From contig JBLXFD010000014.1 in the NCBI GenBank assembly GCA_048262455.1, positions 1-64,000 on the forward strand: DNA of 64,000 nucleotides, given 5' to 3'. Shown here one piece after another: positions 50,858 to 59,169 of the stretch (position 1 is the first letter of the stretch; the number at the start of each line of letters is the position of its first letter). The notes under the pieces were generated by a model. The model searched no databases, was not told the DNA's origin, and saw nothing but the letters and a program-made list of their open reading frames with translations. The position numbers and the translations under genes were made by a program. The stretch comes from Psychromarinibacter sp048262455. GTDB lineage: Bacteria > Pseudomonadota > Alphaproteobacteria > Rhodobacterales > Rhodobacteraceae.

Positions 50858-51334
50858 ATGGCCGGACTGAAGAACCTGAAGAAGCGCCGGCGGGTGCAGG
50901 TGATCGTGGTGGCGGTGGCGGCGTTGGTGCTGTCGACTGCTCTGATCGGCTATGCCATGCGCGACGGCATCAACTTCTTCCGCGCCCCCAGCCAGATCGC
51001 CGAGGCGCCCCCGGGCGAAGCCGAGGTGTTCCGGCTGGGCGGGCTGGTGGAGGAAGGAAGCCTGGTGCGGGGGCGGGGCGAGACCATCACCTTCCGCGTG
51101 ACCGACGGCGGCGCCTCGGTGCCGGTGGCCTATACCGGCGTGCTGCCCGATCTCTTCGAGGAGGGACAGGGGATGATCGGCACCGGGCGCTACATCAACG
51201 GTGTCTTCGAAGCCTCTGAAATCCTTGCCAAACATGACGAGACCTACATGCCGAAAGAGGTGGTGGACGCGCTGAAGGCGCAGGGGGTCTACAAGGAGAC
51301 GCCCGAGGGCACGGCGGCCGAACCGAACGGTTAG
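50858..51334 (+). CDS. ccmE: Cytochrome c maturation heme chaperone CcmE
   Basis: 158 residues: one N-terminal membrane anchor (about 13-33) and the OB-fold heme-binding domain. The covalent heme histidine H126 and axial Y130 are in AKHDETYMP. It carries heme in the periplasm to CcmF/H. CcmF is encoded 2 kb on, behind a lysis cassette; ccmA-D are not in the window. Confidence 0.95.
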   Translation: MAGLKNLKKRRRVQVIVVAVAALVLSTALIGYAMRDGINFFRAPSQIAEAPPGEAEVFRLGGLVEEGSLVRGRGETITFRVTDGGASVPVAYTGVLPDLFEEGQGMIGTGRYINGVFEASEILAKHDETYMPKEVVDALKAQGVYKETPEGTAAEPNG

Positions 51335-51351
51335 GTCGCGCGGTCTTAACC
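51329..51351. promoter_or_regulatory. Possible CtrA-type site in front of the lysis cassette
   Basis: GGTTA (51329-51333) and TAACC (51347-51351) form an inverted repeat; the right half TTAACC resembles the CtrA half-site. It lies about 47 bases before the endolysin start. CtrA is known to control gene-transfer-agent functions in Rhodobacter; binding here is inference from a short match. Confidence 0.3.
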
Positions 51352-51397
51352 TTGCTGGCCCAGCTTTCCCCGGGTGTCACTTGAAGGGGACGGGCCG

Positions 51398-52009
51398 ATG
51401 CAGACCATCGAAACCATCGCGGCGGAGATCCTGGAGCGCGAGGGCGGCTACGTGGACGACCCGGACGATCCGGGCGGGCCGACCAACCACGGCGTCACGC
51501 TGGCCACGCTGCGCCGCCTGGGGATGGACCTGAACGCCGACGGCGAGACCGACGTGGACGACCTGAAGCTGCTGCGGCCGGAACAGGCCAAGGCGATCTT
51601 CCTGCAGCACTATTATCGCCGGCCCGGGATCGACCGCCTGCCAGAGCCGCTGCGCGCCAGCGTCTTCGACATGTACGTGAACGCCGGGGCGGGCGCGGTG
51701 CGGATCCTGCAGAAGCTGCTGAACGAGATGGGCCAGAGCGTGGTTGTGGACGGCGCCATCGGGCCGCAGACGGTGGAGGCGGCCGAGATCGCCCTTGCCG
51801 CCGCGCCCCGGCATCTTGCCGATGCCTACGGGATCGCCCGGCGGAACTACTACTACGCGCTGGCGGACCGGCGCCCGGCCAGCCGCAAGTTCGCCCGCCG
51901 GCGGGACGGCGGCAAGGGCGGCTGGATCCTGCGCGCCGAGGAGTTCGTCTCGCCGCGCTACCGGCTGAGCGCGCAGGAGCACCGCCAGCGGGTGGCGGCA
52001 TGGGACTGA
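51398..52009 (+). CDS. Holin-associated N-acetylmuramidase (GH108 endolysin)
   Basis: 203 residues. The glycosyl hydrolase 108 active site is EGGYVDDPDDPGGPTNHGVT with catalytic E15. An EF-hand-like loop, DLNADGETDVDD, follows near residue 48, suggesting calcium binding. The C-terminal peptidoglycan-binding domain ends RVAAWD. No signal peptide, so release needs the holin encoded next (overlap ten bases). This is the layout of the lysis pair used to release gene transfer agents in Rhodobacter; here it is inserted between ccmE and ccmF. Confidence 0.88.
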   Translation: MQTIETIAAEILEREGGYVDDPDDPGGPTNHGVTLATLRRLGMDLNADGETDVDDLKLLRPEQAKAIFLQHYYRRPGIDRLPEPLRASVFDMYVNAGAGAVRILQKLLNEMGQSVVVDGAIGPQTVEAAEIALAAAPRHLADAYGIARRNYYYALADRRPASRKFARRRDGGKGGWILRAEEFVSPRYRLSAQEHRQRVAAWD

Positions 52010-52542
52010 TCGCGGGGCTGCTGGAGCTGCTGTTCGGCGGCGGGCGCAACCTGCTGCGCGAGACGGCCGAGGTCTTCTCCGAGAACGCCGAGGGCGCCGG
52101 GGTGCGCGAGGCGGCGCTGCGCAGCGCCACCCTGGGCCAGTTCGCGGCGGAATTCGCGGCGCCCCGGCGCGGGCGGTTCGACCGGGTGATGGACGCGCTG
52201 AACCGGGTGCCCCGGCCGGCGCTGGCGCTGGGGACGCTGGGGCTGTTCGTGGCGGCGATGGTGGACCCGCTGTGGTTCGCCAGCCGGATGCAGGGCATCG
52301 CGCTGGTGCCGGAGCCGCTGTGGTGGCTGCTGGGGGCGATCGTGTCCTTCTACTTCGGCGCGCGCCACCAGGCGAAGGCGCAGGACTATCACCGGACGAT
52401 CTCCGAGACCCTCGCGCGGGCCCCGCAGGTGAAGCGCAACCTGGCGGCGCTGGTGGCGCTGGAGTCGGGGGCCGGGGCAGGGGCGGAGCCCCCGGCGGGG
52501 CCGAACCCGGCGTTCGAGGACTGGAGGCGGGGCGATGACTGA
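52000..52542 (+). CDS. Holin family protein
   Basis: 180 residues overlapping the endolysin gene by ten bases. Two membrane helices (about 73-90 and 105-122: LALGTLGLFVAAMVDPLWF, WWLLGAIVSFYFGARHQ) between a basic N-terminal helix and a cytoplasmic tail with an Ala/Gly/Pro-rich end. Family recognition rests on this layout and on position. It would form inner-membrane holes for the endolysin. Confidence 0.85.
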   Translation: MGLIAGLLELLFGGGRNLLRETAEVFSENAEGAGVREAALRSATLGQFAAEFAAPRRGRFDRVMDALNRVPRPALALGTLGLFVAAMVDPLWFASRMQGIALVPEPLWWLLGAIVSFYFGARHQAKAQDYHRTISETLARAPQVKRNLAALVALESGAGAGAEPPAGPNPAFEDWRRGDD

Positions 52543-52744
52543 GGAATGGCGGCGCAGCGTCGAGAAGCGGCTGCAGAGCCTGGAGCTGCGCGACGCGGTG
52601 GACGAGGTGCACCGGCTGAACGTCGAGGAGCGGCTGGGGGGGATCGAGGAGTCGCTGAAGTGGCTCAGCCGGGTGATCCTGGGGGCGCTGATCACGGGGG
52701 TGATGGCGTACCTGCTGGCGGGGGGGATTGCGCTGGGGGGGTAG
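52535..52744 (+). CDS. Small membrane protein of the lysis cassette
   Basis: 69 residues overlapping the holin gene by eight bases. A charged N-terminal helix (about 3-47, coiled-coil-like) is followed by one C-terminal membrane helix (VILGALITGVMAYLLAGGIAL). The shape fits a holin partner, antiholin or spanin-like protein; its role is not known. Confidence 0.75.
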   Translation: MTEEWRRSVEKRLQSLELRDAVDEVHRLNVEERLGGIEESLKWLSRVILGALITGVMAYLLAGGIALGG

Positions 52745-52769
52745 GGTGCGGGCGGGGTTGGCCTGCCGT

Positions 52770-53204
52770 GGCGGGGTGAACCCCGCCCTACCGTTCCGGT
52801 CGAACGAAGCGCTGATGGGCCCCGAACAAGCCGAAGGCGCGGGGCGAGCGCCTGCCCGTCCCCACGGGCTGGCGCTGTGTCATCCGCGAGTAACGTTCAT
52901 TCGGCGCGCGGATGTGGCTGGGATAAAGTGCCCATACCGAGGGTGAGATGCGCCACCCCACGGGCAGGCTGGCGTCGCGCCATAGCCCCTCCTTCCGAAC
53001 GATGCGCTGATCAGCCCCCGAACAAGCCAAAGGCGCGGGGGCGAGCGCCTGCCCGTCCCGGCGGGCTGGCGCTTTGGTATCCGCGTGCAACGCTCGATCT
53101 GCGTACGAATGTGGCTGGGATAAAGCGCCTATGCTAACGGTGAGAAGCGCCAGCCCACGGGCAGGCTCACGTTGCACCATGGCGGGGTGAACCCCGCCCT
53201 ACGG
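52770..53204 (+). repeat. Tandem ~215-bp structured element, array B (two copies)
   Basis: Boundary hairpins GGCGGGGTGAACCCCGCC lie at 52770-52787 and 53181-53198; the boundary between the two copies (near 52982) has lost it. Core GAACAAGCC starts at 52825 and 53020 (195 bp apart). The clamp around the core is GCCCCG/CGGGGC in copy 1 and GCCCCCG/CGGGGGC in copy 2. It fills the gap between the lysis cassette and ccmF. Confidence 0.88.
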
Positions 53205-53286
53205 CCCCGCCGCCGTCTTCTGAAATCTTCGCGAGCCAGGCAGCCGGTGATTGGCGTGGGCGCAAGCCGCGCCTATAAGCGTCGGC

Positions 53287-55269
53287 ATGATAAATGAACT
53301 CGGCCACTTCGCCCTCATCCTCGCCTTCGCCGTCGCCTTCGTGCAGACCGTGGTTCCCATCATCGGCGCCCAGAAGGGCTGGCGCGGCTGGATGGCCGTG
53401 GGAGAGCCCGCGGCCACTGCGCAGTTCCTGCTGCTGGCAGCCGCCTTCGCCGCGCTGACCCATGCCTTCGTCACCTCGGACTTCTCGCTGCGGCTGGTGG
53501 TGGCGAACTCGCATACCGACAAGCCGATGCTCTACAAGGTTAGCGGCGTCTGGGGGAACCACGAGGGCTCGATGCTGCTCTGGGTGCTGATCCTGGCGTT
53601 GTTTGGGGCCTGCGCCGCCTGGTTCGGGCAGAACCTGCCGCCGGCGCTGCGGGCGCGGGTGCTGTCGGTGCAGGGGGCGATCGGCCTGGCCTTCATCGCC
53701 TTCATCCTCTTCACCTCGAACCCGTTCGAGCGGATGGAGATCCCGCCGATGAACGGGCAGGACCTGAACCCGCTGCTGCAGGACCCCGGGCTCGCCTTCC
53801 ACCCGCCGTTCCTCTACCTCGGCTACGTGGGCCTCAGCATGGCCTTCTCCTTCGCCGTCGCCGCCCTGATCGAGGGGCGGGTGGATGCCGCATGGGCGCG
53901 CTGGGTCCGGCCCTGGACGCTGGCGGCCTGGATGTTCCTGACCGTGGGCATCGCCCTGGGCTCCTGGTGGGCCTACTACGAGCTGGGCTGGGGCGGCTTC
54001 TGGTTCTGGGACCCGGTGGAGAACGCCAGTTTCATGCCCTGGCTGATCTCTGCGGCGCTGCTGCACTCGGCCATCGTGGTGGAAAAGCGCGAGGCGCTAA
54101 AGGCCTGGACGATCCTGCTGGCGATCCTCGCCTTCGGCTTCTCGCTGATCGGCACCTTCATCGTGCGCTCGGGCGTGCTGACCAGCGTGCACGCCTTCGC
54201 CACCGATCCCGAGCGGGGGGTCTTCATCCTGATGATCCTCGGCATCTTCACCGGCGGCGCGCTGACGCTTTACGCGGCGCGGGCAGGGGCGATGGAGGCC
54301 AAGGGCGTCTTCTCGCTGGTCAGCCGGGAATCGGCACTGGTGGCCAACAACATCCTGCTGGCGGTGGCGGCCTTCGTGGTCTTCACCGGCACGCTCTGGC
54401 CGCTGGTGGCCGAGCTGCTGTTCGACCGCAAGCTCTCGGTCGGGGCGCCCTTCTTCGACGCGGCCTTCACGCCGTTCTTCGTGGCGCTGGCGGTGATCCT
54501 GCCGGTGGGCGCGGTGCTGCCGTGGAAGCGGGCGCGGATCGGGCGCGCGATGGCGCAGCTCTGGGGCGTGCTGGCGCTGGCGATTGCCGCCGGGGCGCTG
54601 GCCTGGGCGATGCAGACCGGGCGCTCGGCGCTGGCGCCGCTGGGCGCGGTGCTGGCGGTCTGGCTGCTGGGCGGGGTGCTGGCGGACCTGGGGCTGCGCA
54701 GCGGTCGCGGGTACGGCATGGCGCGGCTGCGGCGGCTGGCCGGGTTGCCGCGCGCCGACTGGGGCCGGGCGCTGGCCCACGGCGGGCTGGGGGTGACGAT
54801 CTTCGGCATCGCCGGGATGCTGGCCTGGCAGGTGGAGGACATCCGCGTGGCCCAGGAGGGCGAGACCTTCGAGGTGGGCGGCTACGAGGTGACCCTGGCC
54901 GGGGTCGAGCGGGTGCGCGGGCCGAACTACAACTCCATCATGGCCGAGCTGCGGCTGGCGCGGAACGGCGCCGAGGTGGCGGTGCTGCACCCCGAGAAAC
55001 GGGTCTACCCGGTGGCGCAGATGCCCACCACCGAGGCGGCGATCGACAACGGCGTGTTCCGGGATCTCTATGTGGTGATCGGCGATGCGCAGGAGGGCGG
55101 CGGCTGGGCGGTGCGCACCTACATCAAGCCCTTCGCCAACTGGATCTGGGCCGGGGCGATCTTCATGGCGCTCGGCGGGCTGCTGTCGCTGACCGACCGG
55201 CGCTACCGCGTGGCGGCCGGGGCGCGGCGCGCGGCGTCCGCGCCGGTGCCGCCGGTGCCGGCGGAATGA
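53287..55269 (+). CDS. ccmF: Cytochrome c heme lyase subunit CcmF
   Basis: 660 residues, about fifteen membrane helices. The tryptophan-rich heme-handling motif is WGGFWFWDPVENASFMPW near 236-253; conserved periplasmic histidines are present (for example HPPFLY near 176). It attaches heme from CcmE to apocytochromes with CcmH. The start at ATG 53287 was chosen by homology; the ribosome site is weak. Stop overlaps ccmH by four bases. Confidence 0.95.
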   Translation: MINELGHFALILAFAVAFVQTVVPIIGAQKGWRGWMAVGEPAATAQFLLLAAAFAALTHAFVTSDFSLRLVVANSHTDKPMLYKVSGVWGNHEGSMLLWVLILALFGACAAWFGQNLPPALRARVLSVQGAIGLAFIAFILFTSNPFERMEIPPMNGQDLNPLLQDPGLAFHPPFLYLGYVGLSMAFSFAVAALIEGRVDAAWARWVRPWTLAAWMFLTVGIALGSWWAYYELGWGGFWFWDPVENASFMPWLISAALLHSAIVVEKREALKAWTILLAILAFGFSLIGTFIVRSGVLTSVHAFATDPERGVFILMILGIFTGGALTLYAARAGAMEAKGVFSLVSRESALVANNILLAVAAFVVFTGTLWPLVAELLFDRKLSVGAPFFDAAFTPFFVALAVILPVGAVLPWKRARIGRAMAQLWGVLALAIAAGALAWAMQTGRSALAPLGAVLAVWLLGGVLADLGLRSGRGYGMARLRRLAGLPRADWGRALAHGGLGVTIFGIAGMLAWQVEDIRVAQEGETFEVGGYEVTLAGVERVRGPNYNSIMAELRLARNGAEVAVLHPEKRVYPVAQMPTTEAAIDNGVFRDLYVVIGDAQEGGGWAVRTYIKPFANWIWAGAIFMALGGLLSLTDRRYRVAAGARRAASAPVPPVPAE

Positions 55270-55739
55270 GGCGGGCGCGGGCGGGGTTGCTGGCCCTGGG
55301 GCTGGCGTCGGGGCTGGCGCTGGCGGCAGGGCCGCTGGCGGCGGTGCAGCCCGGCGAGGTGCTGGACGACCCGGCGCTGGAGGCACGGGCGCGGGCCCTG
55401 TCGAAGGAGCTGCGCTGCCTCGTCTGCCGCAACGAGAACATCGACGAGAGCAACGCCGACCTCGCCCGCGACCTGCGCCTGCTGGTGCGCGAGCGGCTGT
55501 CGGCCGGGGACAGCGACGCCGAGGCGATGGACTTCATCGTCGCGCGCTATGGCGAGTACGTGCTGCTGAAGCCGACGGTGCGGGGCTCGAACCTGCTGCT
55601 TTGGATCGCCGGACCGGCGCTGCTGCTGGGCGCGCTGGGGGGCGCGGGGCTTTACCTGCGCCGCCGCGGGCAGGCGCCGGAGCCGGAGCGGCTGAGCGCG
55701 GAGGAAGAGGCGCGGCTGACGGATCTGCTGCGGGAGTAG
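55266..55739 (+). CDS. ccmH: Cytochrome c maturation protein CcmH
   Basis: 157 residues. Signal peptide (to about PLAAVQ), thiol motif LRCLVCRNENIDESNADLA (LRCxxC) that reduces apocytochrome cysteines, then a membrane helix and a charged tail. The usual LRCPVCQ has Arg in place of Gln here. ATGA overlap with ccmF. The tandem element begins immediately after the stop. Confidence 0.94.
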   Translation: MRRARAGLLALGLASGLALAAGPLAAVQPGEVLDDPALEARARALSKELRCLVCRNENIDESNADLARDLRLLVRERLSAGDSDAEAMDFIVARYGEYVLLKPTVRGSNLLLWIAGPALLLGALGGAGLYLRRRGQAPEPERLSAEEEARLTDLLRE

Positions 55740-55746
55740 GGTGCTT

Positions 55747-56392
55747 TGGCGGGGTGAGCCCGGTCCTACCGCCTCTCGCGGACGAAGCGCTGATGCGCCC
55801 CGAACAAGCCGAAGGCGCGGGGCGAGCGCCTGCCCGTCCGCACGGGCTGGCGCTGTGTCATCCACGAGCAACGCTCATTCTGTGCGCGAATGTGTTGGGA
55901 TAAAGTGCCTATGCCAGAGGTCGGCAGCGCCAGCCCACGGGCAGGCTGGCGTTGCGTTATGGCGGGCTGAACCCCGCCCTACGACATTATCCATATGGCT
56001 CGCTGATTCCGCCCCGAACAAGCCGAAGGCGCGGGGCGAGCGCCTGCCCGTCCGGGCGGGCAGGCGCTGTGTCACCCGCAGGGCAAGGCTCATTCCGCGC
56101 GCGGATGTGGCTGGGATAAAGCGCCTATGCTTTAGGGCAGCCGCGCCACCCCACGGGCAGGCGGGTGTTGCGCCATGGCGGGGTGAACCCCGCCCTACGA
56201 CATCATCCATATCATGCGCTGAACAGCCCCCGGACAAGCCGCAGGCACGGGGCGAGCGCCTGCCCGTTCCGGCGGGCTGGCGCTCTGTCACCCGCAGGGC
56301 GACGCTCATTCAGCGCGGGCGCTTGGCGGGGCAAAAGCTCCTATGCCCGAGGGCAGTAGCACCACCCCACAGGCAGGCTCACGTCGCGCCTC
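55747..56392 (+). repeat. Tandem ~215-bp structured element, array C (three copies)
   Basis: Boundary motifs lie at 55748 (degenerate), 55961-55978 (mixed GGCGGGCT/ACCCCGCC) and 56177-56194 (perfect); cores begin at 55802, 56016 and 56232, giving spacings of 214 and 216 bp. The last copy has decayed clamps and ends near 56392, about 90 bases before the enoyl-CoA hydratase start. It fills the gap after ccmH. Confidence 0.88.
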
Positions 56393-56480
56393 TCCACCCA
56401 TCCCCCCGCATGACCAAGCGTTCCGCTTTCCTCCCGCGCCGTGGCGTCTATGCTGGCCGCCGACCCCAGGAGAGACACCC

Positions 56481-57260
56481 ATGGACTACGACACCATCCG
56501 CCTGAGCATCGTCGAGAACGTCGCGGTGCTGAAGCTGAACCGCCCTGACGTGATGAACGCGCTGAACACCCAGATGCGGGCCGAGATCCTGCACGCGGTG
56601 AAGGAGGCGGAGAAGCAGGCCCGGGTGCTGGTGCTGACCGGGCAGGGGGAGCGGGCCTTCTGCTCGGGGCAGGACCTGGGCGACCGGGCCAACGCCGCCG
56701 ACATCGACCTCGAGCGGGTGCTGCGCGACGAGTACGAGCCGATGTTGCGGGCGATCTTCGACTGCCCGATCCCCACCATCGCGGCGGTGAACGGCGCGGC
56801 GGCGGGGGCGGGGGCGAACCTCGCGCTGGCCTGCGACGTGGTGATCGCCACCGAGACGGCGGTCTTCCTGCAGGCCTTCACCCGGATCGGGCTGATCCCC
56901 GACGCCGGCGGCACCTACTGGCTGCCCCGGCAGGTCGGTTTCGCCCGGGCCATGGGGGCCGCCCTGTTCGCAGAGCCGGTGACGGCGCGGCAGGCGGCGG
57001 ACTGGGGCATGATCTGGGAAGCGGTGCCGGACGAGGGCTTTGCCGCCCACTGGCAGGGGCGCGCGGCGAAGCTGGCGACCGGGCCGACGCTGGCCTACGC
57101 GGGGGTCAAGCGGGCGCTGCGGGACAGCTATTCCAACGGGCTGACGGCGCAGCTGGCGCTGGAGGCGGAGCTGCAGGGCGCCTGCGGGCGCAGCCGCGAC
57201 TTCCAGGAGGGGGTGATGGCGTTCCTCGAGAAGCGTCCGCCGCATTACGAGGGGCGGTAA
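56481..57260 (+). CDS. Enoyl-CoA hydratase/isomerase (PaaG-like)
   Basis: 259 residues, ATG behind AGGAGAGA. Crotonase family: RAFCSGQDLGDR with the oxyanion-hole residues, then GAAAGAGANLALACD and FTRIGLIPDAGGTYWLPR. The D-A-G-G tract and the DLGDR pattern are closest to PaaG-type (ring-opened phenylacetyl-CoA isomerase) enzymes. No paa genes are nearby, so a general role in fatty or aromatic acid breakdown is as likely. Confidence 0.85.
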   Translation: MDYDTIRLSIVENVAVLKLNRPDVMNALNTQMRAEILHAVKEAEKQARVLVLTGQGERAFCSGQDLGDRANAADIDLERVLRDEYEPMLRAIFDCPIPTIAAVNGAAAGAGANLALACDVVIATETAVFLQAFTRIGLIPDAGGTYWLPRQVGFARAMGAALFAEPVTARQAADWGMIWEAVPDEGFAAHWQGRAAKLATGPTLAYAGVKRALRDSYSNGLTAQLALEAELQGACGRSRDFQEGVMAFLEKRPPHYEGR

Positions 57261-57297
57261 GCGGGGCGGTGGTGCGGCCGGGATGGGGGCGCGTGGT

Positions 57298-57746
57298 GGC
57301 GGGGTGAACCCCGCCGTACCTGTACCCATCGAACGAGGCGCTGATCAGCCCCCGAACAAGCCGAAGGCGCGGGGGCGAGCGCCTGCCCGTTCCGGCGGGC
57401 TGGCGCTATGGAGCTGCAGGGCAAGGCTCATTCGGAGCGCGGATGTGGCGGGGATAAAGTGCCCATGACGAAGGTCGTCTGCGCCATCCCACGGGCAGGC
57501 TGGCGTCGCACCATGGCGGGGTGAACCCCGCCCTACGCCTCCATTCAAGCGATGCGCTGATCCGCCCCGGACAAACCGAAGGCGCGGGGCGAGCGCCTGC
57601 CCGTTCCGGCGGGCTGGCGCTTTGTCATCCTCGTGCTCGGCTCGTTCTGCGTACGGATGTGGCTGGGATTAAGCGCTTATGCCTGAGGTGGGCGGCGCCA
57701 CTCCACTGGCAGGCTGGTGTTGTGCCATGGCGGGGTGAACCCCGCC
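57298..57746 (+). repeat. Tandem ~215-bp structured element, array D (two copies)
   Basis: Boundary hairpins at 57298-57315, 57515-57532 and 57729-57746 are all GGCGGGGTGAACCCCGCC (spacings 217 and 214). Cores begin at 57354 and 57569. The clamp is GCCCCCG/CGGGGGC in the first copy and GCCCCG/CGGGGC in the second. This is the best-preserved array, and its right-hand end supplies the stop codon of the flavin reductase gene. Confidence 0.9.
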
Positions 57747-58244
57747 CTACTTAGGCCCCGCCGCAAACCCCCCGATCTGCCCCTGCGAGAACACCAGCGG
57801 CGCGCCGTCGCGCCATTCGGCGTGGCGCACCCGGCCCACCACGATCCGGTGATCGCCCCCCTCGTGCGTCGCCACCGCGTCGCACTCGAACCGCGCCAGG
57901 CAGCCCTCGATCAGCGGCACGCCGCGCGGGCTTTCCCGCCAGTCGCAGCCGTCGAAGGCGGTGCCGTTCCGGGCGAAGCGGTCCGAAATCCGCGCCTGCT
58001 CGGCCCCCATGACGTGCACCGCGAAATGCGGCGCCTCGGCGAAGGCGCGGAACCGGCGCGAGTGGCGGGCGGGGGACCACAGCACCAGCGGCGGGTCCAG
58101 CGACACGCTGGCGAAACTGTTGGCGGTGATCCCCAGCGGCCCGATCTCGCTGGCGGTGGTGATCACCGTGACGCCGGTGACGAAACGGCCAAGCGCCTCG
58201 CGGAAATCGCGCTGGTTCCCGGGGCCCGGAACGATCTGCGGCAT
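57747..58244 (-). CDS. Flavin reductase-like protein (HpaC/FMN-binding split barrel)
   Basis: 165 residues, ATG 58244. Typical split-barrel motif: FVTGVTVITTASEIGPLGITANSFASVSLDPPLVLWSPA; the last part is GQIGGFAAGPK. It reduces free FMN/FAD with NAD(P)H for a partner monooxygenase; none is visible nearby. The TAG stop is within CCCTAC at the edge of the last tandem element, so the C-terminus was fixed or altered by the repeat. Confidence 0.87.
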   Translation of the reverse strand: MPQIVPGPGNQRDFREALGRFVTGVTVITTASEIGPLGITANSFASVSLDPPLVLWSPARHSRRFRAFAEAPHFAVHVMGAEQARISDRFARNGTAFDGCDWRESPRGVPLIEGCLARFECDAVATHEGGDHRIVVGRVRHAEWRDGAPLVFSQGQIGGFAAGPK

Positions 58245-58400
58245 GCGGCTCCTTTCGTCTGTCACCCGGACCCTCGGGGACCGGAGGGGCGGTGTAAAGC
58301 CTCCAGCGCCGGCCCGTGCAAGGCTTCGCGCGCCGGAAATGCCTTGAGACGTGCGCGCGCCGGCGCTAGCACCTAGTCCGGCAATCAGGGGAGGCGAGCA

Positions 58401-59168
58401 ATGCGGATCGACAAGGCGACGGCGGCAGTGGTGACGGGCGGGGCCTCGGGCCTCGGGGCGGCGACGGCACAGGCGCTGGCGCAGGCGGGCGCCCATGTCA
58501 CCGTGCTGGACATGAACGAGGAGGCCGGGCAGGCCAGGGCGAAGGAACTGGGCGGCGCCTTCCACCGCACCGACGTGTCGGACCCCGCCAGCGTGGCCGA
58601 GGCGGTGGCGGCGGTCAGGGAGGCCGGGCGCGGGCTGCACGTGGTGGTCAACTGCGCCGGCATCGCCACCGCCGCCAAGACCGTCTCGCGCGGCGAGGCC
58701 CACGACCCGGCGATGTTCGCCCGGACCATCGGCGTCAACCTGATCGGCACCTTCAATGTCTCCAGCCAGTGCGCCGCGCTGATGGCGCTGAACGATCCGG
58801 TGACCGAGAGCGGCGAGCGGGGGGTGATCGTGGCCACGGCCTCTGTGGCGGCCTACGACGGGCAGGTGGGGCAGATCGCCTATTCCGCCTCGAAGGGCGG
58901 CGTGGTGGGCATGACCCTGCCCATGGCGCGCGACCTGGCGCAGCACGGCATCCGCGTGGTCACCATCGCGCCGGGGATCTTCATGACCCCGATGATGGAG
59001 GGCATGTCCGAGGAGATCCAGCAATCGCTGGCCGGGCAGGTGCCCTTCCCCTCGCGGCTGGGGCGCACCGACGAATACGCGGCGCTGGCGCGGCACATCG
59101 TCGAGAACGAGATGCTGAACGGCGAGGTGATCCGGCTGGACGGCGCGATCCGCATGGCGCCGCGGTAG
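58401..59168 (+). CDS. Short-chain dehydrogenase (3-hydroxyacyl-CoA dehydrogenase type 2-like)
   Basis: 255 residues. Rossmann motif VTGGASGLGAAT at residues 11-22 and catalytic Ser/Tyr/Lys in ATASVAAYDGQVGQIAYSASKGG. The NLIGTFN stretch and TPMMEGMSEE are as in the HSD17B10 group that oxidises 3-hydroxyacyl-CoAs with NAD. Its stop lies one base before xylB, so the two are translated together, an odd pair. Confidence 0.88.
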   Translation: MRIDKATAAVVTGGASGLGAATAQALAQAGAHVTVLDMNEEAGQARAKELGGAFHRTDVSDPASVAEAVAAVREAGRGLHVVVNCAGIATAAKTVSRGEAHDPAMFARTIGVNLIGTFNVSSQCAALMALNDPVTESGERGVIVATASVAAYDGQVGQIAYSASKGGVVGMTLPMARDLAQHGIRVVTIAPGIFMTPMMEGMSEEIQQSLAGQVPFPSRLGRTDEYAALARHIVENEMLNGEVIRLDGAIRMAPR

Positions 59169-59169
59169 G

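Noticed and set aside
51398..52744. Prophage remnant
   Set aside because: Only lysis genes are present, with no integrase, att repeats, capsid or tail genes; base composition matches the ccm genes around it.
52770..57746. CRISPR array
   Set aside because: Units of about 215 bp are similar throughout, with no short repeats separated by unique spacers, and no cas genes.
52788..57754. Short open frames inside the tandem elements, all with related words such as PARPHGLALCHP
   Set aside because: They are the repeat translated in various frames; unit lengths differ by amounts not divisible by three, so no common frame is kept, and none has a ribosome site.
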